From: Blastocatellia bacterium
GTDB taxonomy: Bacteria; Acidobacteriota; Blastocatellia; UBA7656; JADIYM01
Reading direction: 5' to 3'
Length of the DNA: 64,000 bases
Assembly (NCBI GenBank): GCA_021463145.1
Contig: JAJTWZ010000002.1
Location: 124,001 to 188,000 of the forward strand
The notes under the pieces are model-generated. The model did no database searches. It was given only the letters and a program-made list of their open reading frames with translations, and was not told the DNA's origin. The position numbers and the translations under genes are program-made. Positions 8,973-17,654 of the stretch are shown here, piece by piece. Each line of letters starts with the position of its first letter. Positions within the stretch are counted from its first letter, which is position 1.

Positions 8973-10313
8973 ATGTCCACGAAACTCTCTCCGGAAGTCT
9001 TTGGCGAGCGGCGCGAACGGTTCCTCGATGCGCTCGGCGACGCCGTTGCGATCCTCCCGGCGGCGCCGGTTCGGGTGCGAAGCAACGACTCTGACCATCG
9101 TTACCGTCCGGACAACGACGTGCTCTACCTGACGGACTTCGCCGAACCCGAAGCCGTCGCGGTGTTCGCTCCCCAGCATCCCGAGCACCGGTACGTGCTC
9201 TTCGTCCGTCCGCGCGATCCCGAACGCGAAACGTGGGACGGACGCCGGGCAGGCGTCGAAGGCGCGGTCTCGACTTTCGGGGCCGACGCAGCGTTTCCGA
9301 TCGCCGAGCTCGAAGAACGGTTGCCTGATTTCGTGGATGGCCGCGAGCGCGTCGCCTACCGGTTGGGCCGCGACGAAGTATTCGACCGGCGCTTCATCGA
9401 GTTGCTCTCGAGTTATTCGACGACGCGGCGCGCGAAGGGTCCCGGTCCTCACACCATCTTCGATCCAGGTGAGATCGTCCACGAGATGCGGCTCCACAAG
9501 TCGCCCGAGGAGGTTGCCGTCATGCGGCACGCCGCGGCCTCGAGCGCCGAAGCGCACCGCGCGGCGATGGCGTCCGCCGCTCCCGGCCAGTGCGAGTCCG
9601 AAATCGAGGCACTCATCGAGTACACGTTTCGGCGCCTCGGGGGAATTGGACCGGCCTACCCGTCGATCGTCGGCTCGGGTGCGAATGCGACTATCCTGCA
9701 CTACATCGAGAACTCGCGCCGGATAGAAGACGGCGACCTCGTGCTCGTCGACGCGGGCGGCGAGTTCGCCTACTACGCCGCGGACATCACGCGGACCTGG
9801 CCAGTCTCGGGTCGCTTCACTGCCGAACAACGCGCGATATACGAGATCGTCCTTCACGCGCAACTCGAGGCGATCGAGCGGGTACGCCCCGGCATATCGC
9901 AACACGAGATTCACGAAGGCGTGGTGAAGTCGCTGACCGAAGGACTCGTCGAACTGGGACTGCTCGAGGGACCGGTCGACGAGGCCATCGAGAACGGGAA
10001 GTACAAGGCGTTCTACATGCACAAGACCGGGCACTACCTTGGAATGGATGTGCACGACGTCGGCAAGTACAAGACCGCCGGCCAGTGGCGAACTCTCGAA
10101 CCCTCGATGGTGATCACCATCGAGCCGGGACTCTACATCGCCGAAGACTGCGAGTCCGTTGGCCCACAATGGCGCGGGATCGGGGTGCGCATCGAAGACG
10201 ACGTGCTCGTCACGACCGATGGGCACGAGGTGCTCTCGGCTGGGGCGCCGAAACTCGTCGCCGACATCGAACGTATCGTCGGCACGTCAGCGGGGGCTGG
10301 CGTCGGAACCTGA
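8973..10313 (+). CDS. pepP: Xaa-Pro aminopeptidase (M24B)
   Basis: Cytoplasmic dimetal aminopeptidase removing N-terminal residues next to proline. The 446-residue product has the aminopeptidase P N-terminal domain (about 1-170) with SNDSDHRYRPDNDVLYLT, then a pita-bread M24 domain. Metal ligands are visible in VDAGGE and ADITRTWP (two Asp), GHYLGMDVHDVG (His), TIEPGLYI (Glu) and GVRIEDD (Glu). ATG at 8973 is preferred to a TTG 12 bases upstream. It lies 38 bp after mqnC and is followed by a secreted M28 peptidase, which suggests growth on peptides. Confidence 0.93.
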   Translation: MSTKLSPEVFGERRERFLDALGDAVAILPAAPVRVRSNDSDHRYRPDNDVLYLTDFAEPEAVAVFAPQHPEHRYVLFVRPRDPERETWDGRRAGVEGAVSTFGADAAFPIAELEERLPDFVDGRERVAYRLGRDEVFDRRFIELLSSYSTTRRAKGPGPHTIFDPGEIVHEMRLHKSPEEVAVMRHAAASSAEAHRAAMASAAPGQCESEIEALIEYTFRRLGGIGPAYPSIVGSGANATILHYIENSRRIEDGDLVLVDAGGEFAYYAADITRTWPVSGRFTAEQRAIYEIVLHAQLEAIERVRPGISQHEIHEGVVKSLTEGLVELGLLEGPVDEAIENGKYKAFYMHKTGHYLGMDVHDVGKYKTAGQWRTLEPSMVITIEPGLYIAEDCESVGPQWRGIGVRIEDDVLVTTDGHEVLSAGAPKLVADIERIVGTSAGAGVGT

Positions 10314-10454
10314 GAGTCTGACGAGGGGCGCGGAACTGGTTTTCAGCTTCGCTCCACACGCGGCAGGGCACGGACGTGCGAACCAATCCCGGTGCGCGTC
10401 ACGCCTGCCGGTGGTATGGTCCCGCTTTCCCGATCACCATTCGGAGGTACTCCC

Positions 10455-11867
10455 GTGCGTCATCTCGTTTCAGTCGCGCTCGCCGTCTTGTTGGCCGCTT
10501 CCCTCGGCTCGGCTTCGTTCGCCCAGTCCGGCGCCACTCCGGCCGGTTCTTCCGGTTTCCGGCCGGCCGAGCATCGCGAGACCGCTGGCCGCATCATCGG
10601 CGCCGCTCTCGTCGATGACACCGGCTGGAGCCGCCTCGCCTATCTTGGCGACCGCATTGGACCTCGCTTGAGCGGATCCGCCGGGCTCGAGAAGGCGATC
10701 GCCTGGGCCGTCGACGAGATGAAGAAAGACGGACTCGACAACGTCCACACCGAGAAGGTCATGGTTCCGCATTGGGTGCGCGGCGCCGAAAGCGCTACGT
10801 TGCTCGAGCCTCACGAATATCCGCTTACGATGCTCGGGCTCGGAAACAGTGTCGGAACGGGGCCGGAAGGCGTTACGGCCGAGGTGGCAGTCGTTCGCAA
10901 CTTCGACGAGCTCGAACGGCTTGGCGAATCCGTGCGCGGCAAGATCGTCTGCTACAACGTTCCCTATACGAACTATGGCGCAACCGTGCAGTATCGCGGC
11001 TCCGGCGCGTCCCGTGCGGCGAAGTACGGCGCAGTTGCGGTACTGGTCCGCTCGGTCGGTCCTGTCAGTCTGAATACGGCTCATACCGGGGCGATGCGAT
11101 ACGACGACGCGCTTCCCAGGATTCCCGCGGCCGCAATCACCATCGAGGGCGCCGAAATGCTCGACCGCATGCAGGCGCGCGGCGATCGTATCCGGCTGCG
11201 ACTCGTCATGAACGCGCAGATGTTGCCCGACGCCGAGTCGGCGAATGTCGTCGCGGATCTCACGGGCTCGAAGTATCCGGACCAGATCATCCTGCTCGGC
11301 GCTCATTTCGACTCGTGGGACGTTGGAACCGGCTCTCACGACGACGGTGGCGGCTGCATCCAGATCTGGGAGGCCGTTCGCCTGCTGAAGAAGCTTGGGT
11401 TGCGTCCCGCCCGTACGATTCGAATCGTGCTCTTCACGAACGAGGAGAACGGACTTCGCGGTGCAACGGGATACCTTGAAGCGCATCGCGCGGAACTGGC
11501 CGGTCACCTGCTGGCCGTCGAGACCGACTCCGGGACGTTCCGGCCAAGGGGCTTTGACATCACGACGAAGAACGATGCGCTCTTCGCTACGCTTACCGAC
11601 ATCGTCTCGCTGCTCGAACCGATCGGGTCGGCGACGCTGGGCAAGGAAGGTGGTGGCGCCGATGTCGGCCCGTTGATGAGAGAGGGAGTGTCGGGCGGAA
11701 ATCTGGACGTGGAGGGCTCGGCATACTTCCATTACCACCACACTCACTCCGACACGCTCGACAAGATCGACCGGCGCGACCTGAAACTGTGCGTGGCGGC
11801 ATTTGCCGTGATGGCGTACATGGTGGCGAACCTGGAAGTATGGCCGTCGATGGAGAAGCCTGCATGA
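10455..11867 (+). CDS. Secreted M28 zinc peptidase (carboxypeptidase Q-like)
   Basis: Exported aminopeptidase or dipeptidase of family M28, 470 residues, close in layout to the carboxypeptidase Q (PGCP) group. A signal peptide (about 1-24) is followed by a PA-like insert and the catalytic domain. Zinc and catalytic marks are GAHFDSWDVG, HDDGGG, TNEENGLRG (the EE pair), ETDSG and the late HTHSDTLDKID. GTG at 10455 is chosen since GGAGGT ends six bases before it and it gives a clean signal peptide; a longer ATG-started version would bury that signal. Its TGA overlaps the ATG of the following SDR gene, so the two are translationally coupled. Confidence 0.9.
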   Translation: MRHLVSVALAVLLAASLGSASFAQSGATPAGSSGFRPAEHRETAGRIIGAALVDDTGWSRLAYLGDRIGPRLSGSAGLEKAIAWAVDEMKKDGLDNVHTEKVMVPHWVRGAESATLLEPHEYPLTMLGLGNSVGTGPEGVTAEVAVVRNFDELERLGESVRGKIVCYNVPYTNYGATVQYRGSGASRAAKYGAVAVLVRSVGPVSLNTAHTGAMRYDDALPRIPAAAITIEGAEMLDRMQARGDRIRLRLVMNAQMLPDAESANVVADLTGSKYPDQIILLGAHFDSWDVGTGSHDDGGGCIQIWEAVRLLKKLGLRPARTIRIVLFTNEENGLRGATGYLEAHRAELAGHLLAVETDSGTFRPRGFDITTKNDALFATLTDIVSLLEPIGSATLGKEGGGADVGPLMREGVSGGNLDVEGSAYFHYHHTHSDTLDKIDRRDLKLCVAAFAVMAYMVANLEVWPSMEKPA

Positions 11868-12637
11868 CGAATCTACGAAATCGGACCGTTTTCATCACGG
11901 GAGCCAGCTCGGGAATTGGCGAAGCGTGTGCGCGCGCGTTCGCTTCGGAAGGAGCGCGAATCCTGCTTGCGGCGCGGCGCGTGGATCGGCTCGAATCGCT
12001 CGCCGACTCGCTTGCGGACGGAATGGACACCGAGGCGCATGTCATCGAGCTCGACGTTCGCGATGCGGAAGCCGTCTCTTCGACGATTGACGCGCTGCCG
12101 GCGGAATGGAAGTCAATCGACGTTCTCGTAAACAATGCCGGCCTCGGCCTCGGTCTCGGAAAGCTCCACGACGGCGACATCTCTCACTGGGATCGGATGA
12201 TCGACACGAACGTGAAGGGGCTGCTCTACGTCTCGAGAGCGGTCATTCCCGGCATGGTCGCGCGTAGTCGCGGCCACGTGATCAACATCGGCTCGATCGC
12301 CGGGCACGAGCCATATCCCGGCGGGAACGTCTACTGCGCGACGAAGTACGCTGTCGATGCAATTACGAAAGGCCTTCGAATGGACCTGGTGGACACGCCG
12401 CTGCGCGTGAGCACGGTGGATCCGGGACTTGTGGAGACCGAGTTCAGCATCGTGCGATTCGAGGGAGACGTCGAACGCGCCAGCCGGGTCTACGAAGGGC
12501 TCGAGGCGCTTTGCGCAAACGACGTAGCGGACGCCGTCATCTATTGCGCCACGCGACCCGCCCACGTCCAGATCAACGAGATCGTCCTGACGCCGACGAA
12601 CCAGGCCTCGGCGCTCGTCACGAGCCGCAAGACATAG
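11864..12637 (+). CDS. Short-chain dehydrogenase/reductase
   Basis: NAD(P)-dependent oxidoreductase of 257 residues resembling the YdfG/serine 3-dehydrogenase branch. Visible are the cofactor motif TGASSGIG (12-19), NNAG (90-93), the catalytic Ser144 (NIGSIAG), and Tyr157/Lys161 in YCATK. The arginines in AARRVDRLE after the second strand suggest NADP. It starts in an ATGA overlap with the M28 peptidase stop. The substrate is probably a 3-hydroxy acid or amino acid, but this is inference. Confidence 0.88.
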   Translation: MTNLRNRTVFITGASSGIGEACARAFASEGARILLAARRVDRLESLADSLADGMDTEAHVIELDVRDAEAVSSTIDALPAEWKSIDVLVNNAGLGLGLGKLHDGDISHWDRMIDTNVKGLLYVSRAVIPGMVARSRGHVINIGSIAGHEPYPGGNVYCATKYAVDAITKGLRMDLVDTPLRVSTVDPGLVETEFSIVRFEGDVERASRVYEGLEALCANDVADAVIYCATRPAHVQINEIVLTPTNQASALVTSRKT

Positions 12638-12642
12638 TTACT

Positions 12643-12733
12643 TGCACGAAGCGCCGCTTTTACTCTTCAACAAGACCCGGATTCTCCAATCCAGAGCGGC
12701 TCTGTCGCGCCGCACTCCAGGGCGCTTCGCGCG
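12643..12733. repeat. Intergenic inverted-repeat element, family A (degenerate copy)
   Basis: Lies between two convergent genes. The right end (12713-12732) carries CACTCCAGGGCGCTTCGCGC, identical to the reverse complement of the left end of the copy at 28636. A shortened left end (GCACGAAGCGCC, then GCTTTT) is at 12643-12655. Confidence 0.55.
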
Positions 12734-12746
12734 GGAACGCGGTGCT

Positions 12747-13586
12747 TCAATCCGTCGCGCCACCCAGGAACTCCGTAACGGTCTCGACGAACCGGCCCCC
12801 TGCCTCGAACGCCGGCAAGTGTCCACAACCTTCGAAGACCACCAACCGGGCCCCCTCGATGCCATCGCGCAAGGCTTCCGCCTGCGCGCGCCCCACGACA
12901 CCGTCCCTGTCGCCCCAGATGACGAGTGTCGGGCACGTAATCCGTCGTAATCTACGCGCGAGCTTCGGACTGGCAAGCGACGGCGCCAGTGCCGTCGCAC
13001 ACCCTATCGTCCGGCGCGCCGACTCCACTCGATCCGATCCCGCCTTGAACGGGAGGGCAATGTCCGCCATCGGTCCACCCGGATCGGCGAACATCGCGCG
13101 TCGCATCGCCGCGACGTCGCCGGTCCAGGCCGCCGGGCCTTCCTCCGACTCTCCGTCGCGCGCGAGACCGAACGCGTCAACGAGCACGAGCCGCCGGACG
13201 CGGTCCGGCGCACGCACCGCGAGCTCGGCCGCAATCCATCCGCCAAAACTCGCGCCGACCACGTTCGCGCTCCGCACACCAAGCGCGTCGAGGAGGTCGA
13301 GATAGTGAAAAACCACATCCTCCACGAGATCGATTTCGACGGCTTCGGTCGATCCGACACCTGGGTGCGCGGGAGCGATCACATCGAACTTCTTCGCAAG
13401 CTCCTGGTGAAACGGAAGCCAGCTCGTCTCGCCAACGATGCTGTGCAGATAGAGCAACGGCGGCCCGCCGCCCCCTCTGACAAGATCGACGTGATGGTCG
13501 ACCGCGACGACATCCTTCCGTTTTCCGGACTCGTACAGTTTCGTCTTCAGGCCGTAGACGAGTTTCGTGATTGTCTTTCGGATCAT
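12747..13586 (-). CDS. Alpha/beta-fold hydrolase
   Basis: A 279-residue serine hydrolase. The nucleophile elbow is GASFGG with Ser113, the acid lies in WGDRDGVV and the histidine in GCGHLPAFE, so the triad is complete. The oxyanion region is LLYLHSIVGE. No signal peptide is seen. ATG at 13586 is used; the frame is open further upstream but overlaps truA. It sits 19 bp after the truA stop and is the last gene of a minus-strand run of GT2, pdxJ, truA and hydrolase. The substrate is unknown. Confidence 0.85.
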   Translation of the reverse strand: MIRKTITKLVYGLKTKLYESGKRKDVVAVDHHVDLVRGGGGPPLLYLHSIVGETSWLPFHQELAKKFDVIAPAHPGVGSTEAVEIDLVEDVVFHYLDLLDALGVRSANVVGASFGGWIAAELAVRAPDRVRRLVLVDAFGLARDGESEEGPAAWTGDVAAMRRAMFADPGGPMADIALPFKAGSDRVESARRTIGCATALAPSLASPKLARRLRRITCPTLVIWGDRDGVVGRAQAEALRDGIEGARLVVFEGCGHLPAFEAGGRFVETVTEFLGGATD

Positions 13587-13605
13587 CGGGCAGCCCTGGC
13601 GTAAT

Positions 13606-14433
13606 TCAGTCGACCGGAAAGGCCGGAGCAAAGTCACGCTGCGGCTCGTCGGAAATGTATCGCACCTGCTCCAGGAACAATCCGGAAGGCGGCGCCGTGA
13701 GGAGTGCAGGCACTCGCGAATCCGTGAGCAGCAACTGTTGAACGTCGGTCGCGGCAAGAGACCCGCGGCCCACCGCGACGAGCGTGCCAACGAGGCGCCG
13801 CACCATCTTCCACAGAAAATGCGAGGCTGCCACTCTGTAGAGCAGCAGGTCGCCCGCCCCCGCCAGCCGCGACTCACGCACGTGGACCAGCGTCGAGCCC
13901 TTCGAATCGTCACGGTCGCAGAAACTGGCGAAGTCGTGACGCCCCTCGAAAAGCGAAGCCGCTTCCATCATGGCATCTTCGTCGAGCCGGTCCTTCACCC
14001 ACCACACGAACCGTTTCCCGAACGCCGTGCGCCGTGTCGAGATCTGGTAGAGGTACGAACGCTCGAGCGCCTGATGGCGCGCGTGAAACGACGGCGCGGC
14101 CGGATCGACACGAAGCAGGTTGACATCGGGAGGCAACGCGTCATTCAGGCCGTAGTAGAGCGTCTGCGACGGCAACTTCTTCGTGGCGCGCAGATGCGCG
14201 ACCTGTCCCAGCGCGTGGACGCCTGCGTCGGTGCGGCCGGCGCCTCCTATTTCGACTCGCTCCTCGAACACCTTTTCGGCCGCCGCGCGCAGCATTCCCT
14301 GAACCGTCGTCGCATTCCGCTGCTCCTGCCAGCCTCCATATCGAGTTCCGTCGTACTCCAGGACGAGCTTCCAGCAATGCGCCGCCGGACGCGGCGGGCG
14401 GACCGCCGGCGACGTTGGCCGCTGGCGGCTCAG
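13606..14433 (-). CDS. truA: tRNA pseudouridine(38-40) synthase, apparent CTG start
   Basis: Converts U38-40 of tRNA anticodon arms to pseudouridine. The product is about 275 residues. Family marks are [14 protein letters not shown] at the N-terminus, the catalytic Asp in [12 protein letters not shown], and [11 protein letters not shown]. The coding segment that matches TruA begins within about 20 codons of the pdxJ stop, yet the frame has no ATG, GTG or TTG there. The only nearby start-like codon is CTG at 14433-14431, which overlaps the pdxJ TGA as CTGA, mimicking the usual ATGA coupling. I place the start there; it is an inference. Confidence 0.88.
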   Translation of the reverse strand: MSRQRPTSPAVRPPRPAAHCWKLVLEYDGTRYGGWQEQRNATTVQGMLRAAAEKVFEERVEIGGAGRTDAGVHALGQVAHLRATKKLPSQTLYYGLNDALPPDVNLLRVDPAAPSFHARHQALERSYLYQISTRRTAFGKRFVWWVKDRLDEDAMMEAASLFEGRHDFASFCDRDDSKGSTLVHVRESRLAGAGDLLLYRVAASHFLWKMVRRLVGTLVAVGRGSLAATDVQQLLLTDSRVPALLTAPPSGLFLEQVRYISDEPQRDFAPAFPVD

Positions 14434-15200
14434 AGCAATCCCCGATCGATTGCGGCCCGCATCTCGCGAACGGCGCGATCCAGCCCGACAAGTATCGAGC
14501 GCGCAACGATGTTGTGGCCGATGTTGAGCTCTTCCATCTCGGCAATCCCCGCAATAGGGCCAACATTGAGGTAGGTTAGACCGTGGCCGGCCGCAACTCG
14601 CAGGCCCGCGGCCGCCGCGTGTCGCGCCGCAACGCGGTGGCGCGCGGTTTCTGCTTCCACTTCGGCGGCGCGCGACGCGCGATGGACGGTGGCGCCGCGC
14701 GCAGCTTCGGTCAACACTGCATACCGCGCAGTGCAAAGCTCGATCTGGTGCGCTCCGGCAGCGGCAGCCGTTTCGATCTGAGCGGCGTCGGGCTCTATGA
14801 AGATGCTCACATCCAGGCCACACTCGGCCAGACGCCGCACGGCCGCCTCTGTCCGCTCACGATGTGCGATGACGTCGAGCCCGCCTTCGGTCGTGATCTC
14901 GTCCGGCGACTCGGGGACGAGCGTCACCGTGTCGGGTCGCAGGTCCATCGCGATCGCGACCATCTCGTCGGTCGCCGCCATTTCGACGTTCAGGTGCGTC
15001 GTCACGAGTCCGCGCAAGACGCGGACGTCTTCGTCTTGGATGTGCCGACGATCGGACCGCAAGTGCACGGTAATGCCGTCCGCGCCGGCAATTTCACAAA
15101 GCGAAGCCGCCGCTCCGACGCTCGGATCGCAGGCGCGCCGCGCCTGCCGGACCGTCGCCACGTGGTCGATGTTGACGTGCAACCGAACGTGAGTCTTCAT
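14430..15200 (-). CDS. pdxJ: Pyridoxine 5'-phosphate synthase
   Basis: Last step of the DXP-dependent vitamin B6 pathway: joins 1-deoxyxylulose 5-phosphate and 3-amino-2-oxopropyl phosphate. The 256-residue TIM barrel begins [15 protein letters not shown] and has [29 protein letters not shown] and [12 protein letters not shown], all family-typical. No other pdx gene is present. It ends in a CTGA overlap with truA and starts about 40 bp after the GT2 gene. Confidence 0.96.
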   Translation of the reverse strand: MKTHVRLHVNIDHVATVRQARRACDPSVGAAASLCEIAGADGITVHLRSDRRHIQDEDVRVLRGLVTTHLNVEMAATDEMVAIAMDLRPDTVTLVPESPDEITTEGGLDVIAHRERTEAAVRRLAECGLDVSIFIEPDAAQIETAAAAGAHQIELCTARYAVLTEAARGATVHRASRAAEVEAETARHRVAARHAAAAGLRVAAGHGLTYLNVGPIAGIAEMEELNIGHNIVARSILVGLDRAVREMRAAIDRGLL

Positions 15201-15239
15201 TCGCCCGGGCCTCCCACCCTTGAAGCAGCTTGTCCCGCC

Positions 15240-16031
15240 TCAGGCCGCTGCCTTCGTCTTTCCAGTCGATCGCGCTCCGTACCGTCCGCGCAGGTCGTTG
15301 AAGCGAACGCGCAGGACATCGGCGTATCCGTTCAGCCCGTTCATCAGGTTGACGGTCGACCCCGCGACGTCGTTCCACACCACCGGCACTTCGAGAACCG
15401 CAAAGCCGAGACGCCTCGCAACGTAGAGCGCTTCGACATCGAAGCCGAACCGCTCGATCAGCACCCTCGAAAAGACCTCGCGCGACGCATCGGCGCTGAA
15501 TGCCTTGAAACCGCACTGCGTGTCCCGGAATGGCATGCCGGTCAGAACGCGCATCAGGAGATTGAACGTGCGTCCGGCAATCTCTCGCGCCGCGGGCTGA
15601 TGGACGCCAATGAGAGACCGGTCTATCGCACGCGATCCAATCACTATGTCGGCATCGCCCGCACGGATCGGGTCGACGAGTTTCGGCAGTTCTTCGATCG
15701 GCGCCGACAGATCGGCATCCGTGAAAAGCACGATCGGACCACGAGCGGCGAGCATGCCAACACGCACGGCCGCGCCTTTGCCGTGATTTCGCCCGTCTCC
15801 GAGCAATCTCAGATCGATGCCGGCTTCGGCAAATCGCGAAATCTCGCGCTCGACCACACCCGACGTGCCGTCGGAAGAGCCATCGTCGACTACGATGACT
15901 TCGACGGATTCGGCGTGCCCTTCGAGGTACGAACGGAGCCGTTCGAGCGTAGGAACGATGCGCTGCGCCTCGTTGTAGGCCGGTACGACGATCGAAAGGG
16001 TCGGCTTCGTGGTGCGTTCCGTCAACGACAC
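15240..16031 (-). CDS. GT2 glycosyltransferase (dolichyl/polyprenyl-phosphate glycosyltransferase-like)
   Basis: A 263-residue family 2 glycosyltransferase that would transfer a sugar from a nucleotide donor to a lipid phosphate at the inner membrane face. Visible are SIVVPAYNEA, VIVVDDGSSDGT, the DxD-type FTDADLS, and QCGFKAF with SRVLIERFGFDVE, a pattern of the eukaryotic ALG5-like and bacterial relatives. No membrane helices. It starts at GTG 16031 with GGGGGAG just upstream. It heads the pdxJ/truA/hydrolase run and is divergent from the TlpA-like gene. Confidence 0.88.
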   Translation of the reverse strand: MSLTERTTKPTLSIVVPAYNEAQRIVPTLERLRSYLEGHAESVEVIVVDDGSSDGTSGVVEREISRFAEAGIDLRLLGDGRNHGKGAAVRVGMLAARGPIVLFTDADLSAPIEELPKLVDPIRAGDADIVIGSRAIDRSLIGVHQPAAREIAGRTFNLLMRVLTGMPFRDTQCGFKAFSADASREVFSRVLIERFGFDVEALYVARRLGFAVLEVPVVWNDVAGSTVNLMNGLNGYADVLRVRFNDLRGRYGARSTGKTKAAA

Positions 16032-16220
16032 TCCCCCGCAGGCAGTTCATCCTCAGCGAAAGCGTGAGACTATAGCACGCCGCCCCGCGTTGTATCGGTG
16101 GTTGCAGTGTTCGCCTGGTGTGCCGAATCGCGCAAATTTGGCAACCGGACCGCGACTTTCGCGTATTGTTCAGTCTCTGGCGCCCGGGGGGCGTCACACA
16201 TTTCCGGAGGACCTCACTTC

Positions 16221-17429
16221 ATGAAGCAGATAGCACTCACTCTGGCACTCGCGTTCGGCGCGGGCCTCGCCGTTCCGGTGGTCAACGCGCAGGCGCCTGC
16301 GGCCGACGACCGCGCGGCATATCTGAAAGCATCCCGAACCGAATCTCCGGCCGAACGAATCACGGAGTTGCGAGCGTTCATCGCCGCTCATCCGGACAGC
16401 GGTTACGTGCCAGACGCCAGGAGCCGCATCGTCCGATCGCTTATCGCGGCAAAGTCGCCCTCGGCCGATATCCTCAAAGCGCTCGACGAAGCGGCCGCCG
16501 CCGCACAGAACCCCGTCGAGAAGGCGATGCTGCAGAACGCCGTCGCGTTAACGCTCGTCGACCGGAACGAAATGGTCGACAAGGCCGCAGTGCTCGCGTC
16601 CGATGCGTTGGCCGCTCTTCCGAACGATCTGCCGGCCGAGATGAAGGCCGACGTGCAGGACACGCTTGGCTGGGCGCTCGCGCGGAAGGGCGATCTGCCC
16701 GCGGCGGTGAAGAACCTTCGTGCTGCCGACACCGTAACCCCGGGCGATCAGGAGATCCTCTTCCATCTCGGCTTCGCACTCGAGAAACTGGGCGACGTCG
16801 ATGCCGCGATCGACGCTTACGCCCGTTCGCTCAGCGTCTATCTTGGAACCGACACGTCGGCGGAAGCGCCACTGCGGGCGCTCTGGACGAAGAAGAACGG
16901 ATCGGAAGCCGGCCTCGATGCGAAGCTCGCTACCGAGCGCGAGGCTTCACGGAACTTCGTCATCTTCGAGTCGCGAAAATTCGAAATGCCCGCCCCGCCG
17001 TTTCAGCTCAAGGATCTCGCGGGCAAGGACGTCAAGCTCTCCGACTTCGCCGGCAAGGTCGTCGTGATGGATTTCTGGGGAACGTGGTGTCCGCCGTGCC
17101 GCGAAGAACTGCCCAAGTTCCAGGAGCTCTACCTGAAGTACAAGGACAATCCGGGCGTCGCATTCCTGAGCATGAACTGGGAGAGGCCGGGTGAAGCAGC
17201 CACCCGCGTCAAACTCGTGACCGACTTCATGGCGGCGAACAAGTACACTTTCCCGGTCGTCCTCGATCACGATCGCGTGGCCGTTGAGGCTTACGACATT
17301 CCGGGGTTTCCGACTGTGTTCATGATCGACGGCGCCGGTCAGGTCCGGTACCGGAACGTCGGCTACGAGCACGGCGTCGAGCAGATCCTCGAAGCCCAGT
17401 TGCAGCAGATCCTCGGCGCGAAGAAGTAG
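16221..17429 (+). CDS. Exported TPR protein with TlpA-like thioredoxin domain
   Basis: A 402-residue exported protein with a signal peptide (about 1-23), helical repeats that look like TPRs (about 30-230), and an AhpC/TSA-TlpA thioredoxin domain (about 255-400). The active site is WGTWCPPC with Cys290 and Cys293, and the cis-proline region is IPGFPTVFMID. It would act as a periplasmic thiol-disulfide reductase. ATG at 16221 is 10 bases after CCGGAGG and gives the signal peptide; the open frame upstream is not coding. Confidence 0.88.
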   Translation: MKQIALTLALAFGAGLAVPVVNAQAPAADDRAAYLKASRTESPAERITELRAFIAAHPDSGYVPDARSRIVRSLIAAKSPSADILKALDEAAAAAQNPVEKAMLQNAVALTLVDRNEMVDKAAVLASDALAALPNDLPAEMKADVQDTLGWALARKGDLPAAVKNLRAADTVTPGDQEILFHLGFALEKLGDVDAAIDAYARSLSVYLGTDTSAEAPLRALWTKKNGSEAGLDAKLATEREASRNFVIFESRKFEMPAPPFQLKDLAGKDVKLSDFAGKVVVMDFWGTWCPPCREELPKFQELYLKYKDNPGVAFLSMNWERPGEAATRVKLVTDFMAANKYTFPVVLDHDRVAVEAYDIPGFPTVFMIDGAGQVRYRNVGYEHGVEQILEAQLQQILGAKK

Positions 17430-17469
17430 GGATTCCGATTTCATACCGGAACCTGAAGAGCCGGCTATC

Positions 17470-17504
17470 GGGTGAGGCCCGCCGGCGATGACTGAGCCTC
17501 ACCC
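17470..17504 (+). terminator. Hairpin after the TlpA-like gene
   Basis: GGGTGAGGC (17470-17478) pairs with GCCTCACCC (17496-17504), 40 bp after the stop codon. No T run follows, so termination is only a guess. Confidence 0.35.
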
Positions 17505-17654
17505 GGCCGACAGCGCGCCCGGCTCCGATCGTATTCAGGCCGGCTTCCCGGGAGCCGGCGCCGCATTCGTCGGCTACACCCCGACTGCGCCGAAGGCCGC
17601 GTTGCAAAGCCGTGGCCGTTCCGCGAGCCGTCGGAGTATCATTGCTGTCCGGAA

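Noticed and set aside
14583-16067. 494-codon plus-strand open frame over pdxJ and the GT2 gene
   Set aside because: It spans two real minus-strand genes with complete family motifs; its composition is that of a shadow frame.
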